Source: Porodaedalea pini
Lineage: Eukaryota; Basidiomycota; Agaricomycetes; Hymenochaetales; Hymenochaetaceae
Length of the DNA stretch: 64,000 nt
Assembly: GCA_002794775.1 (NCBI GenBank)
Contig: NBAY01000020.1
Span: forward strand, 531,554-595,553
Direction of reading: 5' to 3'
In this document: in pieces, positions 44,156 to 56,019 of the stretch
Layout of the letters: each line of letters begins with the position of its first letter
Position numbering within the stretch: position 1 is the stretch's first letter
The notes under the pieces: generated by a model
The model's input: only the letters and a program-made list of their open reading frames with translations
Told to the model about the DNA's origin: nothing
Databases searched by the model: none
Program-made: the position numbers and the translations under genes

Positions 44156-47100
44156 GAGAAGGACAAGGGACTTCGGCTCTGGACTCGTTAAAATATAACC
44201 AACCGTCTGTACAATACATAAATGCGAACGACGTCGATGGTTTCCCCGAGTACAAAGTCCCCACCGGTGTGAAGGAAAGTGAGGAGTATGAGCAGCTGTT
44301 CATGAGAGGAACTGGCGGACGCCAGCTGGACCTTCTCCTGAACGTCGAACACAGCATGGAAGGTGAAGTGAGGGAGGTGGACGCACACGCGCTTGTGGAT
44401 TCGGGATGTACGGGATCATGCATTGATGTGAGATTCGTCGAACGGTATGGGCTGGAGACGAAGTGTTATATCCGGCCCCTTGCAGTACTCAATGCCGACG
44501 GCACACACAACGAAGCCGGATTGATCGAGGAGTACGTCGACATTGAACTTACGATTGGTCACCATAAGGAACGGATCATCCTGGCGGTAACCTCGCTGGC
44601 GTCGTCTAACATCTTCCTGGGGTACAACTGGCTTCGACGACACAACCCAGAGGTCGACTGGAAGACGGGTACACTTGACTTTACGCGCTGCCCGAGCGAA
44701 TGTGCGATCGAAAGGAAGCAGGTGGAGGACCTAGTCAAGGTGAAGGAGGAGGTGGAGCAGATGAGGAGGGTGAGTGAGATGCGAATGGACAAGGCGTCCT
44801 GGCCCGCATACCTCAACGACTACACCGACGTTTTCAGCGAAAAGGGTTTTGAAAAGCTGCCGGAACACCGACCCTGGGACCATGTCATCGACTTGAAGCC
44901 CGACTTCAAACCGAGCGACTGTAAGATCTACCCGCTCACGCCAACTGAGCAGCAGTCACTCAAGGACTTCCTTGATGAAAATCTGAAGTCGGGTCGCATT
45001 TGACGGTCGATATCGCCCATGGCGTCGCCCTTCTTCTTCATAAAGAAGGCCAACAAATCGCTACACCCGATCCAGGATTACCGTAAGCTCAATGACGGTA
45101 CGATCAAGAACAAGTATCCCCTCCCTCTCATTGATGAACTCGTCGACAAGGTCAAGAAAGCGAAGTACATCACTAAGCTTGACCTTCGCTGGGGGTACTA
45201 CAATATCCGGATCCGCGAGGGTGACGAATGGAAGGCAGCTTTTCGCACGAACATGGGCCTCTTTGAACCAACGGTCATGTTTTTTGGCCTTTGCAACGCG
45301 CCGGCCACATTCCAGGCCTTTGTCAACCACATCTTTAAGGACCTAATCTACGCGAACTTGATCATTGTATACCTCGACGACATCCTGATCCTCTCGGAAA
45401 CCATTGAGGAGCATATCGACACGTCGAGGCGCGTACTCCAGATCCTCCGAGAAAATGGCCTGTACCTGAAGCCGGAGAAGTGCGAGTTTGACGCCAAAGT
45501 CGTCAAATACCTCGGCCACATCATCGGCAATGGTGAGATCAAGGCTGACCCGGCAAAGACGGAGGCGATTGCGAACTGGCCAGTCCCATGGAACCTCAAG
45601 GAGCTGCAACAGTTCCTCGGTATGGGAAACTGGCTAAGACGGTTTATTAAGGACTACAGCAAGGTGGTCCGACCGTTGACGTCGTTAACGGGCAAGAAGG
45701 ACTGGGTATGGGAGACCGAACAGCAGGAAGCGTTCGAGGAGCTGAGACGACGTCTCTGCTCACCTCCAGTCCTAGCCATCGCCAATGACGAGGGCCCTTT
45801 CCGCGTAGAAGCGGACTCGTCAAACTTTGTGCTCGGTGGTGTGTTGTTGCAGAAGCAGGAAGGGAAGTGGAGGGTGATCGCCTACAGGTCAGAGGCACTT
45901 GAACCAGCGGAACGAAACTACGAGATCTATGACAAGGAGATGCTCGCGATCGTTTCGGCGCTCAAGGAGTGGCGGCAATACCTCCTTGGCGCTCGCCACA
46001 AGATTGAAATCTGGTCCGACCACGCCAACCTCACCTACTTCAGGTCGGCGCAGAAGCTGAGCTATCGCCAAGCTCGCTGGCGGACCGAACTTGAAGAATT
46101 CGACTTCCACCTCGAACACAAGTCGGGCAAGACGATGGGCAAGGCCGACCTGCTATCGCGTATGGCGGGCTATGATCAGGGCAAGGATGACAATGATGGG
46201 GTCGTGTTCATCAAGGATAAGTGGTTGAACCGTGGAGTGGTGCGGACATCGCGTGACGAGGTGGTGGAACGAGTGGGTGAAGCGCAAAGGGCGCAGAACG
46301 AGTCGGAGAGGCCGACAGGAATGACAGAGGTCGACGGATTGTGGCGCATGAAAGACAAGGTATACGTGCCATCATCAATGAAGGAGGCCGTATTACGGGA
46401 ATGTCACGACTCGGTACTGGCAGGACACCCAGGAGCATCAAAGACGGTGGAACTCGTCCGACGAGACTTCTGGTGGACGTCGATGTTCTCCGACGTCAGA
46501 GCGTATGTCCGAGGGTGTGATCGCTGCCAGCGAACAAAGGCTCTGAGGGCATCGAGGTCGAGGCCACTTCACCCGAACACGGTCCTGGAAGGCCCATGGG
46601 AAATTGTCACGGTCGACCTCATCGGAGAACTCCCGGACTCCAAGGGACACAACGCAATCTGCGTTTTCGTCGACAGGTTCTCAAAACAGATGCACGCGAT
46701 CCTGACGACGACAAAGTTGTCGGCGGAAGGCATGGCTCAACTGTACCGCGACCATGTCTTCCGCCTCCATGGCTTGCCGAAGAAGATCATCCATGACCGA
46801 GGCACGCAGTTCGACGCATCGATGATGAAGGAGCTGTACAAACTCCTACACATCGAAGGCAACCCATCAACGGCGTATCACCCACAGACAGATGGTCAGA
46901 CGGAACGCGTTAACCAAGAGCTTGAACAATATCTTAGGCTCTTCGTAAACCATCGACAATCGGACTGGAAGGACTGGCTCCCCCTCGCGGAGTTCGCGTA
47001 TAATAACCGCGAGCATTCGGCGACGAAGATGTCTCCTTTCTACGCAAACGCAGGACGTCACCCCTTAAGCTTTGACACGACATGAACCTCGTCTGCCAAC

Positions 47101-47763
47101 ATGTCGGCGGAAGAATTCGCAAAGCACATAAAGGAGACTCATCGGGTTGCGAAGGACAACTTGGTCAAAGCGGCGGACGACATGAAATGCTATCATGACC
47201 GGACAGCAGGGATTCCGGTTGAGTACAAGGCTGGGGACAAGGTTTTCCTTGACGGGCGAAACATCAGCACAGACTCGCCGACAAAGAAACTCGCTGACAA
47301 ATGGTATGGCCCCTTCGAAATCGTCGACAAGGTGGGAGCAAGCGCGTACAAGCTCAAGCTCCCAAAGCGATGGAAAAAGGTCCACCCGGTCTTCAACGAA
47401 GCACTGCTAAAGCCCGCCGTCGAACCGTCCTTCGAGAGCCAAAGACAACCAGCACCGCCGCCACCTGACATCATCAACAACGAGGAGGAGTACGAGATTG
47501 AGGAGGTTCTAGACTCGCGTCTGCACCGAGGAAAACTACAGTACCTTGTCAAGTGGGTCGGCTACAATGAACCTACTTGGCAGCCTGAGACGGACTTCGG
47601 CGAAAACGCAAAGGAGGCGATCGCTGAGTTCTACCTCAAACATCCCGGTGCACCTCGAAAACTCGACATCCCTCGTCAACGACTCCGTCCGCTCTTCGTC
47701 GACACCGAGCCTGACGACCGTGATCATGGTTGGTCGGGACGCCCAACCTTGAAGGGGGGGTAA
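44119..47763 (+). pseudogene. pol: element 2 pol, two nonsense codons
   Basis: Same length (1215 codons) and domain order as element 1 pol, including protease DSGCTGSCID, RT YLDDILI, integrase and chromodomain. TGA at 45001-45003 replaces the CGA codon that follows SGRI in element 1, in front of the RT, and TGA at 47083-47085 replaces the CGA of SFDTVRTSSAN, after the integrase core. No frameshift indels are seen. Expression would stop after the protease. Confidence 0.92.
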
Positions 47764-48176
47764 TGTTAGAACCTGAACTTTCACCTTTTCCTTTATTCTC
47801 CCTTTTACCATTTCCTTTATTATATTCATCCTTTTCATCATATTTACCCATCTTACACAATCATTCCCACACTGCCTTCATTCGTTCCATTCCCACTCGT
47901 TAGGTAATGTTAGGTAATATAGTCTCACGGTCATCGCTATATAAGGTCTCAGGAATCGCATGAACTCCTTGTTCTGCTTTTCCTCTTACCTCCACGACGA
48001 CCTAGGTGAGACTCGTCCCCCTTGTATTAGTTTAGACTTGTATTAATCCTCTTACCTCCGCGACGACCTAGCCTGAGTAAGCGTGTCCCGAGTCTACGCT
48101 CGAGTACAGCACGTCCCAGACAACAGTCAGCCGAGACCTGCCCAGTCCGAGTCGTCTCCCGGACTCCCGCCTAACA
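47764..48176 (+). repeat. 3' LTR of element 2 (413 bp)
   Basis: Preceded by the purine tract GAAGGGGGGG and the pol stop TAA, as in element 1. Confidence 0.95.
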
Positions 48177-48865
48177 ATACCATGGATCTCTGCATTACCT
48201 ATTTTCGTACACCTTGAGCCTTTGACAGCGGGACCTGAGTTGGCAGAAGAAGGCACCGTAAAGATGTGTTTATAGGCCTACAAAAAGATGTAAACACATT
48301 AAGAAAGAAAAAGGAAGAAGACTTGCCCTGACGATCAAATTACCCTTCAAGAAGCCCTTCAGAGGGTTCCTTGGATGATAAATACCGTTCCATTAGAATT
48401 TTCGATCGCCCTTCGAATTCTTCTCGGCAAAGTATAAATAAAGTTAAAATCAAACTCAGGATAACTCTTGTTGTTCCTCCTCCTGCCCTCCATGTCGACT
48501 GCCTTTCCACTAACACCAGCTGGTATGATACCAACAATGATGTCCACTGGATAAGTTGTGCTCGTTGCCACCAACAGCTGATCACTCTCTCGGAGTTCAG
48601 CGGGTCCAAATCTATTAGATCTGAACTCTTTCTGGAAAAAGGCCCGAGTGCGGGGGACTTCTGATCCCGTCATCCTTCCCTACGCCGCGATTACCATACC
48701 ACCGCAGGCTTCGTGGTAACGGCTTGCACCTCGTGCAATATTGCCTGCCCTACGACAGGTCCTTGCTGCAGCCACCTACGCGATATTGTCCTTCCGTCCG
48801 ATACTCGGAGAGCAAACTTCATCGAATAGCAGATCTTGCCAAAAGAACAATCGCCGTATGAAGCA

Positions 48866-51420
48866 ATGCCAGCGGCGCTCAATTTGAAGCTTGACGTTCT
48901 CGACGCCTCCACCATCGATACGCTTCGCGGACCTGGCTCGTCTTCGTCGGAGCAGATACCGAGCACGTCACCCGACCTGTACTCGCCCTTTCCTTCGAGT
49001 CTTGACTCATATCGGCATCCAGAGCAGGCGGGAACGTTCGCTGTGGTTGACGCACTGAAGGACGACAGTGCGGATTCCGAGCTCGATGAAGCGGAGCAGG
49101 AAGAGCACGATCTACATGTAATCGTGATAGGCGGAGATGTAGGCGCATTTGCGACGTCGTTGGCGCTGGCCAAGTCGGACGGGATACGCGTGACGCTCGT
49201 CAATATTGGAATCGGGGCTTTTAGTGCTCTGGGAAGTGGGAATACCATCCGAGGGTCTATGCTGAATGCGCGAACTATTTCATACCTGGATGAGCTTGGA
49301 AAATGGGAGGGATCGGGCCGCGGAGGCTTGCGGCACGATGCACCTTTTGAGATGGATGGGAGATCAAATAGGTGGAAGGGCAAGGGTTCGGCGATGGAGC
49401 CAGCCAATATTGGGGAGAGGATACGGGAAAAAGGGGTGTGCCTAAATACTTTTGCATTTCAACGATGTGAGTCGGTTTTTGTCAAATTTATGTCCTTTCG
49501 TAGTCAGACCGCTGACGATGCGCTACATTTGCAGACCTCGACGGAGAACAACTAGTAACACAGGAATACATCATTTCCACTGGTGAGGATGTTTCGATGA
49601 CAACTATAGATGTAAGTCTGCAGAGAACAAGTTTTTCCGGTTTTAATTTCCTGTGTCAATAGATGGATACACTCCTTACCATTCTACGAGACGCTTGTCT
49701 TTCCCACCCTCGTATCGACGTTCGCCCACGCGGTATCGTAAGGGCTGTACTGCCTGGTGCACCCGTGCCACCCGCCATTCAAGCTCGCGCCTCCCAGGAT
49801 AAGGACGCTGAGTTTTTTAATAGCACGGCGCTCAATAAGCTCAATTCAAAAGACAAGGCTCCAAGCAACGCAGGATCGGCTACCCTTAACTCTAAACGCA
49901 CGGGTGTCGGCAAACGTCCCGGTGCCTTCGACCGACACCGCCAGCAGCGACGCAAAGCGCGCGAATCGTTCATCCAATTCGGCGATGACGAGCATGACGA
50001 CGACTCGCCTACAACACTATCCTCTCTTCTCTCGCCGATCGCTTCGACGCCACTTTCCAGCACCGACGCCTCACTGAGCGAGCTCCTGTCGAGCCTTCCG
50101 TCGCGGACGAGAGGACGCGATCTTTTCTCGACTGACGATCTGCCCGGCGATGCATCACTGACTGGGGGGAAGCTGGATAGGACGCTAGACGATGAGCTGA
50201 GATTATTAAGACCTGCGGTCGTGCTGACATCTGGCGAAAGGCTGGAGGCGGACGCTATTCTTGGTACGGAAGGCCCGCAGTCGAAGGTGCTGGACGTCGT
50301 TCTTTCGGCCCGCGGGAACGCACAAGGCGCACAAGTCTTGCGGGAGGACGGGATATTTAGGTATGTATTCCCCTTTCTTCGTTGCAACATTCGGGCACTG
50401 ATTTATGCGATGTTGATACTTAATTCTGATTGATTCGTCTGAGCGTACAGAACAAACATTGCTATATCAAGGCTCCTCGAGGATCCGGAACTGAGCGTTC
50501 TTGTTGGAGGAAAGCAAAGGAGCGTTGCTCGCCTAGTGACCTGGCCCGGTCCTGGTCGATTTCTGACCATATGCCCTTTAGTACGTGTCCTCGGACCTTC
50601 CTAATGATCAGTATTCAGTATTCCTGATATCGACATCCTCTCAAAGAACAGGGACTTATTACATGTAGTATTGACCGTCAAAGGAGGTCGACCCCGGGAG
50701 GATGTCGTCGATGAGGATGAAGGAGTAATGCTCGCGCACCAAATGAAAGGCGAGCTGTCTGGCTGGTGCAACACGTACGTAACTCCTGTCTTGCTTCGGG
50801 TTTCTTCTATTGCAGGGTCGCTGATGTGCGCAAAGCGTGACAAAACTGCTTGCGCTCGTAGAGTCGGCGACGTATGAGTCAGTATTCGACTACAGTCAGT
50901 TAGAGCAGTGGGTCAGCAATTCTGGTCGAGTGGCGGTACTAGGCGATGCCGCCCATCCTTTCCTAGTGCGTACTGTATGCAACTCCATGAAAACAGACCA
51001 ATCACTCACTCTCCGAGTTTTTCTATTCACTAGCCTTTCGCACACCAGGCGCTCAGTTCCACCATTGACGACGCCCTCACCCTCGGCGCAGTCTTCCGCA
51101 AACCGCTCGTCCATCCAGACTACTTTAGCTTGCGTGCGCCGCACCTCGTTCCGCGCCTCCTCAACGCCTTCGTGTCGCTCCGCCGGCCGCTCTGTCTGCG
51201 CACGCAGCTCACGCTGCGAGAGGGTCGGGATCTGTTCTCACTTCCAGATGGCGAGCGCCAGCAAGTGCGCGATACGACGCTCCGAGAGAGCGGGCTGCTG
51301 GCTGAAGAGGAGAAGCGCGCGGAGTGGCTCTTTGATCCGCTTGAGCTGGTGGGAAAATGGTGGGATGATGAGTCTGGAGGGCTTGGGAGGCGGCTAAATG
51401 AGAAGGAAAATCAGAATTGA
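48866..51420 (+). CDS. FAD-dependent monooxygenase (aromatic hydroxylase type), 716 aa
   Basis: Exons 48866-49466, 49535-49611, 49663-50360, 50451-50580, 50647-50774, 50836-50965 and 51034-51420 (2151 nt, all GT-AG). A Ser/Glu-rich N-terminal extension of ~80 residues precedes the Rossmann strand DLHVIVIGGDVGAFATSLAL (84-100), and the second FAD motif RVAVLGDAAHPFLPFAHQ lies near residue 580, followed by the usual helix ALSSTIDDALTLGAVF. This order is that of salicylate-hydroxylase-like flavoproteins, which use NAD(P)H and O2 to hydroxylate aromatic rings. Oddities: the dinucleotide motif is GGDVGA instead of GxGxxG, and about 120 residues of low-complexity Ser/Asp/Arg sequence are inserted in the middle (exon 3), making it much longer than the usual 400-450. 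Activity is therefore uncertain. It is divergent from the interrupted host gene and next to OYE D. Confidence 0.8.
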
Positions 51421-51879
51421 GGCTTGATACCTCGTTCCTGGTGTTCAACGAGATTTCAAGTGTTACTCTAGACCTCTTCGTAGTTTGTGATGTACTGCAT
51501 CTGATTTATAGATTAACTTTTATTGCTGCTTGTCTAACTTCTCGATTTACTCTACGGTATGTTATACCCTTTCACCTGATGTGAACACTATTCAGTTTTT
51601 CAAGCTCAGAAGCCGCGTGTATGTATGTTACATGTTATGGCGGTATAACGTCTAATCATCAATTGGCATCTGCAGTACTCGTTCATATATATTATTGTAG
51701 GCATTGTCCAGAAGCAAGGACAAAGCCGCCGGTTTTTGTTTGTAGGAGACGATGCAGACATCAAACTCATCTCCGAATATTGATATAAGTTCACGCATGG
51801 CGTTTCTGCATCTAGCGTATTATTCTAAAGTCTAGCATCAAGGAAAGATCTAAACTTTCAAGTGATCTATCATTAGCAT
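51421..51879. other. convergent intergenic spacer
   Basis: Lies between the 3' ends of the monooxygenase (plus) and OYE D (minus). A minus-strand frame at 51606-51794 has no motif. Nothing else seen. Confidence 0.5.
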
Positions 51880-53175
51880 CTATTTCTGCTTATAAACCGC
51901 CTCGGCCTCAGCGTCGGCGAAGGTGTAGTCGTTGTAGCCGACCGAGTTTCCTGCATCGTAGAAAGTCTTGCGGTCATACGGCCTCATTTCAAGATTTTTC
52001 TTAATGCGTGCCGGAAGATCGGGCTGTACAGCAAGGTCATCCAAATCAGCATTTAGCGTCTCAAAGCAGAGTATCGAAGAATAAAGAAACACGCACGTTG
52101 GAAATGTAGTACCGTCCGAAAGCCACGAGGTCTCCCGTCCGCTCTGCGGCCTCAATCGCATTCTGTGCAGTGAATCCGCCAGCGGCGACAAATACAGATC
52201 CGTTCTTCTCGCTCTGCGGACCCTTCCATATGGCACGCAAGAAGTCATTCGACTCGCCTGAGAGCGGCGTGCGGTCGGTGATACCAGCGACGCGCGGCTC
52301 GACGACGTGGAGGTAGGAAAAGCGTGGGTATGCCTCGCGGATGCGGCTGACGAGATATGCAAAGGTAGGCTGTGGATGTTCCATGTGCATGCCTTGGAAA
52401 GTACTGAATGGACTCAGACGGAGGGCGGTGCGCTCCTCTCCCACCACACTCGTAACTTTCTTGATGACCTCAAGTGCGAAGCGTGTGCGGTTCTCGATGC
52501 TCCCGCCCCACTGATCCGTGCGCTTGTTCGAGACGTCCTGCGTGAACTGGTCGATGAGATAGCCATGAGCGCCATGGATCTCGACACCATCGAAGCCTGC
52601 ACGATGCACCGCGTTGTGTGCCGCCTGGCCGAAGAGTTCGATATACTCCAGGATCTCTTCATGAGAAAGCGGCCGAGGAGCAGGACCATCCTGGGACTCG
52701 GGCATCTTAACGTCGGATGCGGAGACGTAGTCGTAAGGTCCGCCGGGGTTTGCAGGAGAGTCAGGTTTGGCAAGGACATCCGAAGACGCGGCGCGCCCTA
52801 GCTGCCAGAGCTGCAAGTATATGTAAGATCCACGCGCATGCACGGCATTTACGACCTGCGGAAATCTTAGATACACGTTATCACAAGTATTCAAATCACT
52901 GAGCATACCTTCTTCCAGCCTTCGACTTGTGCGTCACTCCAGATACCTGGGACGTTGTCGTACCCGCCTGCCTTGGCAGCGATGAAGGTTCCCTCTGTGA
53001 TGAGCAAGGAGCCAAGAGAACTGGCACGTTGCGTATAATAGTCCAGCATAATGTCTGTGGGGACGTGTGCATCGCTGGCGCGGAAGCGAGTGAGCGGCGC
53101 AAGCACAGCACGGTGTGCGAGCTCGAGGTTACCCACACGGATAGGTTGGAAAAGCTTGGCACTTAAGTTCGGCAT
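51880..53175 (-). CDS. Old Yellow Enzyme family NAD(P)H:flavin oxidoreductase (copy D)
   Basis: Exons 53175-52909, 52855-52097 and 52023-51880 give 1170 nt, 389 aa. The protein opens [19 protein letters not shown] and has [17 protein letters not shown] (His-x-x-His-x-Tyr active site), [10 protein letters not shown] and the GRYYISN phosphate-binding end. Exon 2 is 759 nt, exactly the sum of exons 2 and 3 of copies A and F (463 + 296), so the intron between them has been lost without changing a codon. The C-terminal exon differs most from the other copies (KNLEMRPYDRKTFYDAGNS). Intact, with a TATA box upstream. Function as for copy A; FMN enzyme acting on unsaturated carbonyls. Confidence 0.92.
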
Positions 53176-53262
53176 CTATGCAAGAGTGGAAGGGGATAGC
53201 CAGATAGGTGTGGTTTGTGTGGTAGATATCGTCTGTCTTGGTTCCGTGCTCCAAAGTCGATG

Positions 53263-53270
53263 TTTTTATA
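53263..53270 (-). promoter_or_regulatory. TATA box of OYE D
   Basis: TATAAAAA on the minus strand, about 88 bp before the ATG at 53175. Confidence 0.55.
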
Positions 53271-54019
53271 CATGGTATCGACGGTGGCTTGCTAATAAGC
53301 CCTAACTTTACCAACCAGCGTTACTCATCCATCTCCAGCGAAGCATGCGCGGATATAATATTTTGAGTGAAGTTTGACAGAAGACCGATGCAAAGGCCTT
53401 GCGCGAGACTCGGAGTTCGGGGATCCGGCTCAATATTTATTTCCGAGTTGCCGAGCTTAACGAACTCAGATGTGCACGTTCCAACAGCGGTCAGTGACGA
53501 TGGCGACGTCCGAAAAGTCCCTGTTCAGCTCGAGAGTCTACGATGCATCGTGCCCGACATATTCCCATCAACTGTCTAATTTTGTCTTCCGTTATCGCGT
53601 ATACGGATCGAGTAGCGAGCATGGACATTCAGGAAGGGGCTCTGACAAACGAGGTGGGACCTTTCGGTTGACCTAGGTGTGGAGTTGAGTCGTCGGCAAT
53701 AATTTGACAGCTGTGCTAAGCATTGACATCTTCAAGTTGAGATAGCTCAGGCGACGGTTCATTCGCATCAATCCAAGTGCATTATCAGCGTCGACGCAAG
53801 AACGAATATGCTCGATGGGGCGCACCGATATGTTTTCCAGCGAAACTAGGAAGACCAGATGAAGGTACAATTAAGAAACAGTGCAAGTTCGCTTTATGGA
53901 AGACGTCTCGAGTGTGTGGGCCGCTGGCGACTCGTTGTACATACACGTGCATATCACGTGTTATATTTGTTGAATTACTTCCGAATCCCGATGCACAATA
54001 CTTGTCTGAAACTTAATAC
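53271..54019. other. intergenic region upstream of OYE D
   Basis: Contains a CTCGGAGTTCGG-type G/C patch but no supported gene. Overlapping open frames (53367-54098 plus; 53673-53870 minus) lack motifs. Confidence 0.4.
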
Positions 54020-55379
54020 TTATCTGGTAGATCTACGAATTCGCTCTCCCTTCTTCATTTTGTACTTTGCTTCCGTCTCCGCATTTGCAAATGCATAGTC
54101 GACGTATCCCACCGGGTTCCCACGTGTATAAAATGTCTCGCGGTCGTACGGCGTGAGCGGGATGTTGATTTTGATTCGTGCAAGCAGGTCGGGCTATAAA
54201 TTCAAGGGAAATACTCAATCATAGATAAACTCTGAAAATAGGAAACGCACGCACATTCGAGATAAAGTGCCTCCCAAATACAACTAGCTCGTCATTTCTC
54301 TCGATGTCCTCCAACGCATCCTCAGGCGAGTACCCTCCAGTGCTAAGATACACTGACCCATTTTTTGCACTACTCGGACCCTTCCAAATAGTACGCAGGA
54401 AGTCGTTTGACTTGCCCGCGAGCGGTGTACGGTCTGCGCTTCCCGCCACTCGGGGCTCGACGACGTGCAGATAGGAGAAGCGCGGGTAGGCTTCGCGAAT
54501 GCGCGCGACAAGGGAGGCGAACGTGGCATACCTTGAGAACGGGATTTTGAGTGTGAGGAATGCATGCGGCGAAGAATGCCTTTGCGAAGAGCTCACCTTG
54601 GAAAATGCTGAAAAGACTGAGGCGGATAGCATTCCGCTCCTCATCCACAACGCTGGCAACCTTTCTGATCACTTCAAGCGTAAATCGTGTCCTGTTCTCA
54701 ATGCTGCCTCCCCACTGGTCCGTACGTTCATTTGATACATCCTGCGTGGACTGGTCGATCAAATATCCATGGGCCCCATGTATTTCAACGCCACCGACGC
54801 CTGCACGATGCACCGCGTTGTGGGCAGCCTGACCATACAGCTCGGTGTATTCAAGTATCTCATCGTGGGTAAGAGCTCGAGGCTTGATGCCGCTGGCTTT
54901 GCCAGTGAGAGGGATGTCTGACGCGGAAGCGTATGGGTTAGGGTCCGCCTGGGTTCCTCTGAGAGTCGGATTGAGAGATGACGTCTGGTATGGCTGGCCG
55001 TCCAATTGTCCAGAGCTGCAAATATATGTAAGAGCCCTGAGCGTGTACCGCGTCCGCGACATTATTTTATCTTCAGCATCCAATAGTCAGGCTTATTTCC
55101 GGCTGTACTCATATCTTCTATCCCTCAACCTGCACGTCACTCCACACGCCGGGCACTTGCTCGTATCCCGCCGCCCTCGCAGCAATGAGCGTGGCTTCAA
55201 TGATCAGCAGCGTGCCAGGAACGCTTGCACGCTGCGCATAGTATTCCGCCATAACATCGGTCGGAACGTGTGCTTCGTCCGCGCGATAGCGCGAGAGTGG
55301 TGCGAGCGTCGACGCGGTGCGCTAGCTCTAATTTTCCTACGCGAATGGGCTGGAAGAGTTTTGCTCCGGAGTTAGGCAT
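54020..55379 (-). pseudogene. Old Yellow Enzyme pseudogene E
   Basis: Starts [22 protein letters not shown] like copy F, then one inserted base shifts the frame at HRV; the original frame resumes (LAPLSRYRADEAHVPTDVM) and ends in TAG where the Trp of EGWKK stood. In exon 2 an extra base breaks GGPYPYA. Beyond it the active-site block [13 protein letters not shown] is intact (although FDG is VGG). At the start of exon 3 the MRMEHPQP segment is gone, while the rest ([20 protein letters not shown]) and the last exon ([20 protein letters not shown]) are open to TAA at 54020. At least three disabling lesions, so it is dead but young; its best relative here is F. Confidence 0.88.
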
Positions 55380-56019
55380 CTCTGGAGAATATATTGAGTG
55401 TGGCACAAGAGGGATCCAGCTCGGGACACCCACTTTGCCTTAGAACTGGATACGTTTCCCCGGAAATCGGCAGTTTACAAGGGAAAAAGGTGGCTCGCGC
55501 TGACTCAGGTGGTCAATAGTGGAAGTCTTTGCCTGCTTCGTTGAGGAGGACATGGCGTGCTACACAACGGTCATATTTATGGCCTACAGCCTGGCTTTTG
55601 GGATGCTCAGAGGCAAAAGAATTATGATCGGCAGTCAGTGCATTATGAGATGGAGAGGTGCAATAGAAATAAAATACGATTGGATATTATGTTTCTAAAG
55701 GGATGTGGTGCGGCCTGTTCACATTTTCATAAGCAGTGCACTCTATTTCAGCTGTGACTTGTTGAAGATATTATATATGTCTGCTCCATATCCAGCAATA
55801 GAGCGCTGTGATTCAACATTAAGATTGCGACAGGGTGATATTGACAAGACAAGATATGCACTTGGTACAGCATGCTCCACCATAAAAGTTATCTAGTGTA
55901 CTTCTAGATTTTATAAGCGGCTTTCTTCTCACACTCGAGCATGTCCTCGTTATTATTTCGATTTCAATTTTGGCTTCGGTTGGGACGCCACTTCTCCTTC
56001 CACTCGTTCATTACTTGTG
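55380..56019. other. intergenic region
   Basis: No supported gene; short frames at 55557-55896 on the plus strand have no motif. Confidence 0.45.

Larger units (their letters stand above)
41929..48176 (+). mobile_element. complete Ty3/gypsy chromovirus (element 2), inactivated
   Basis: Length 6248 bp with 413-bp LTRs and target duplication ATACC at 41924-41928 and 48177-48181. It is closely related to element 1 in gag and pol but has a different U3. The two LTRs differ at one base that I can find (A at about 42320, G at 48155, a CpG transition). Two in-frame stops disable pol. Confidence 0.95.
35233..48673 (-). pseudogene. host gene of unknown function split by two LTR retrotransposons
   Basis: On the minus strand, exons are 48673-48386; 48277-48177 continued at 41923-41881; 41821-41724 continued at 35488-35438; and 35383-35233. 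The gaps inside exons 2 and 3 are exactly element 2 plus one ATACC copy and element 1 plus one GGACG copy. Introns are 48385-48278, 41880-41822 and 35437-35384, all GT-AG. Joined lengths 288, 144, 149 and 151 nt give 732 nt with no stop, 243 aa, beginning MTGSEVPRTRAFFQKEF and ending in an acidic tail (EEGNEEGEEDNEEEEDNV). The preserved frame means the gene was intact when the elements landed. Family not recognised; a start further upstream is possible. It is divergent from the monooxygenase gene at 48866. Confidence 0.8.
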
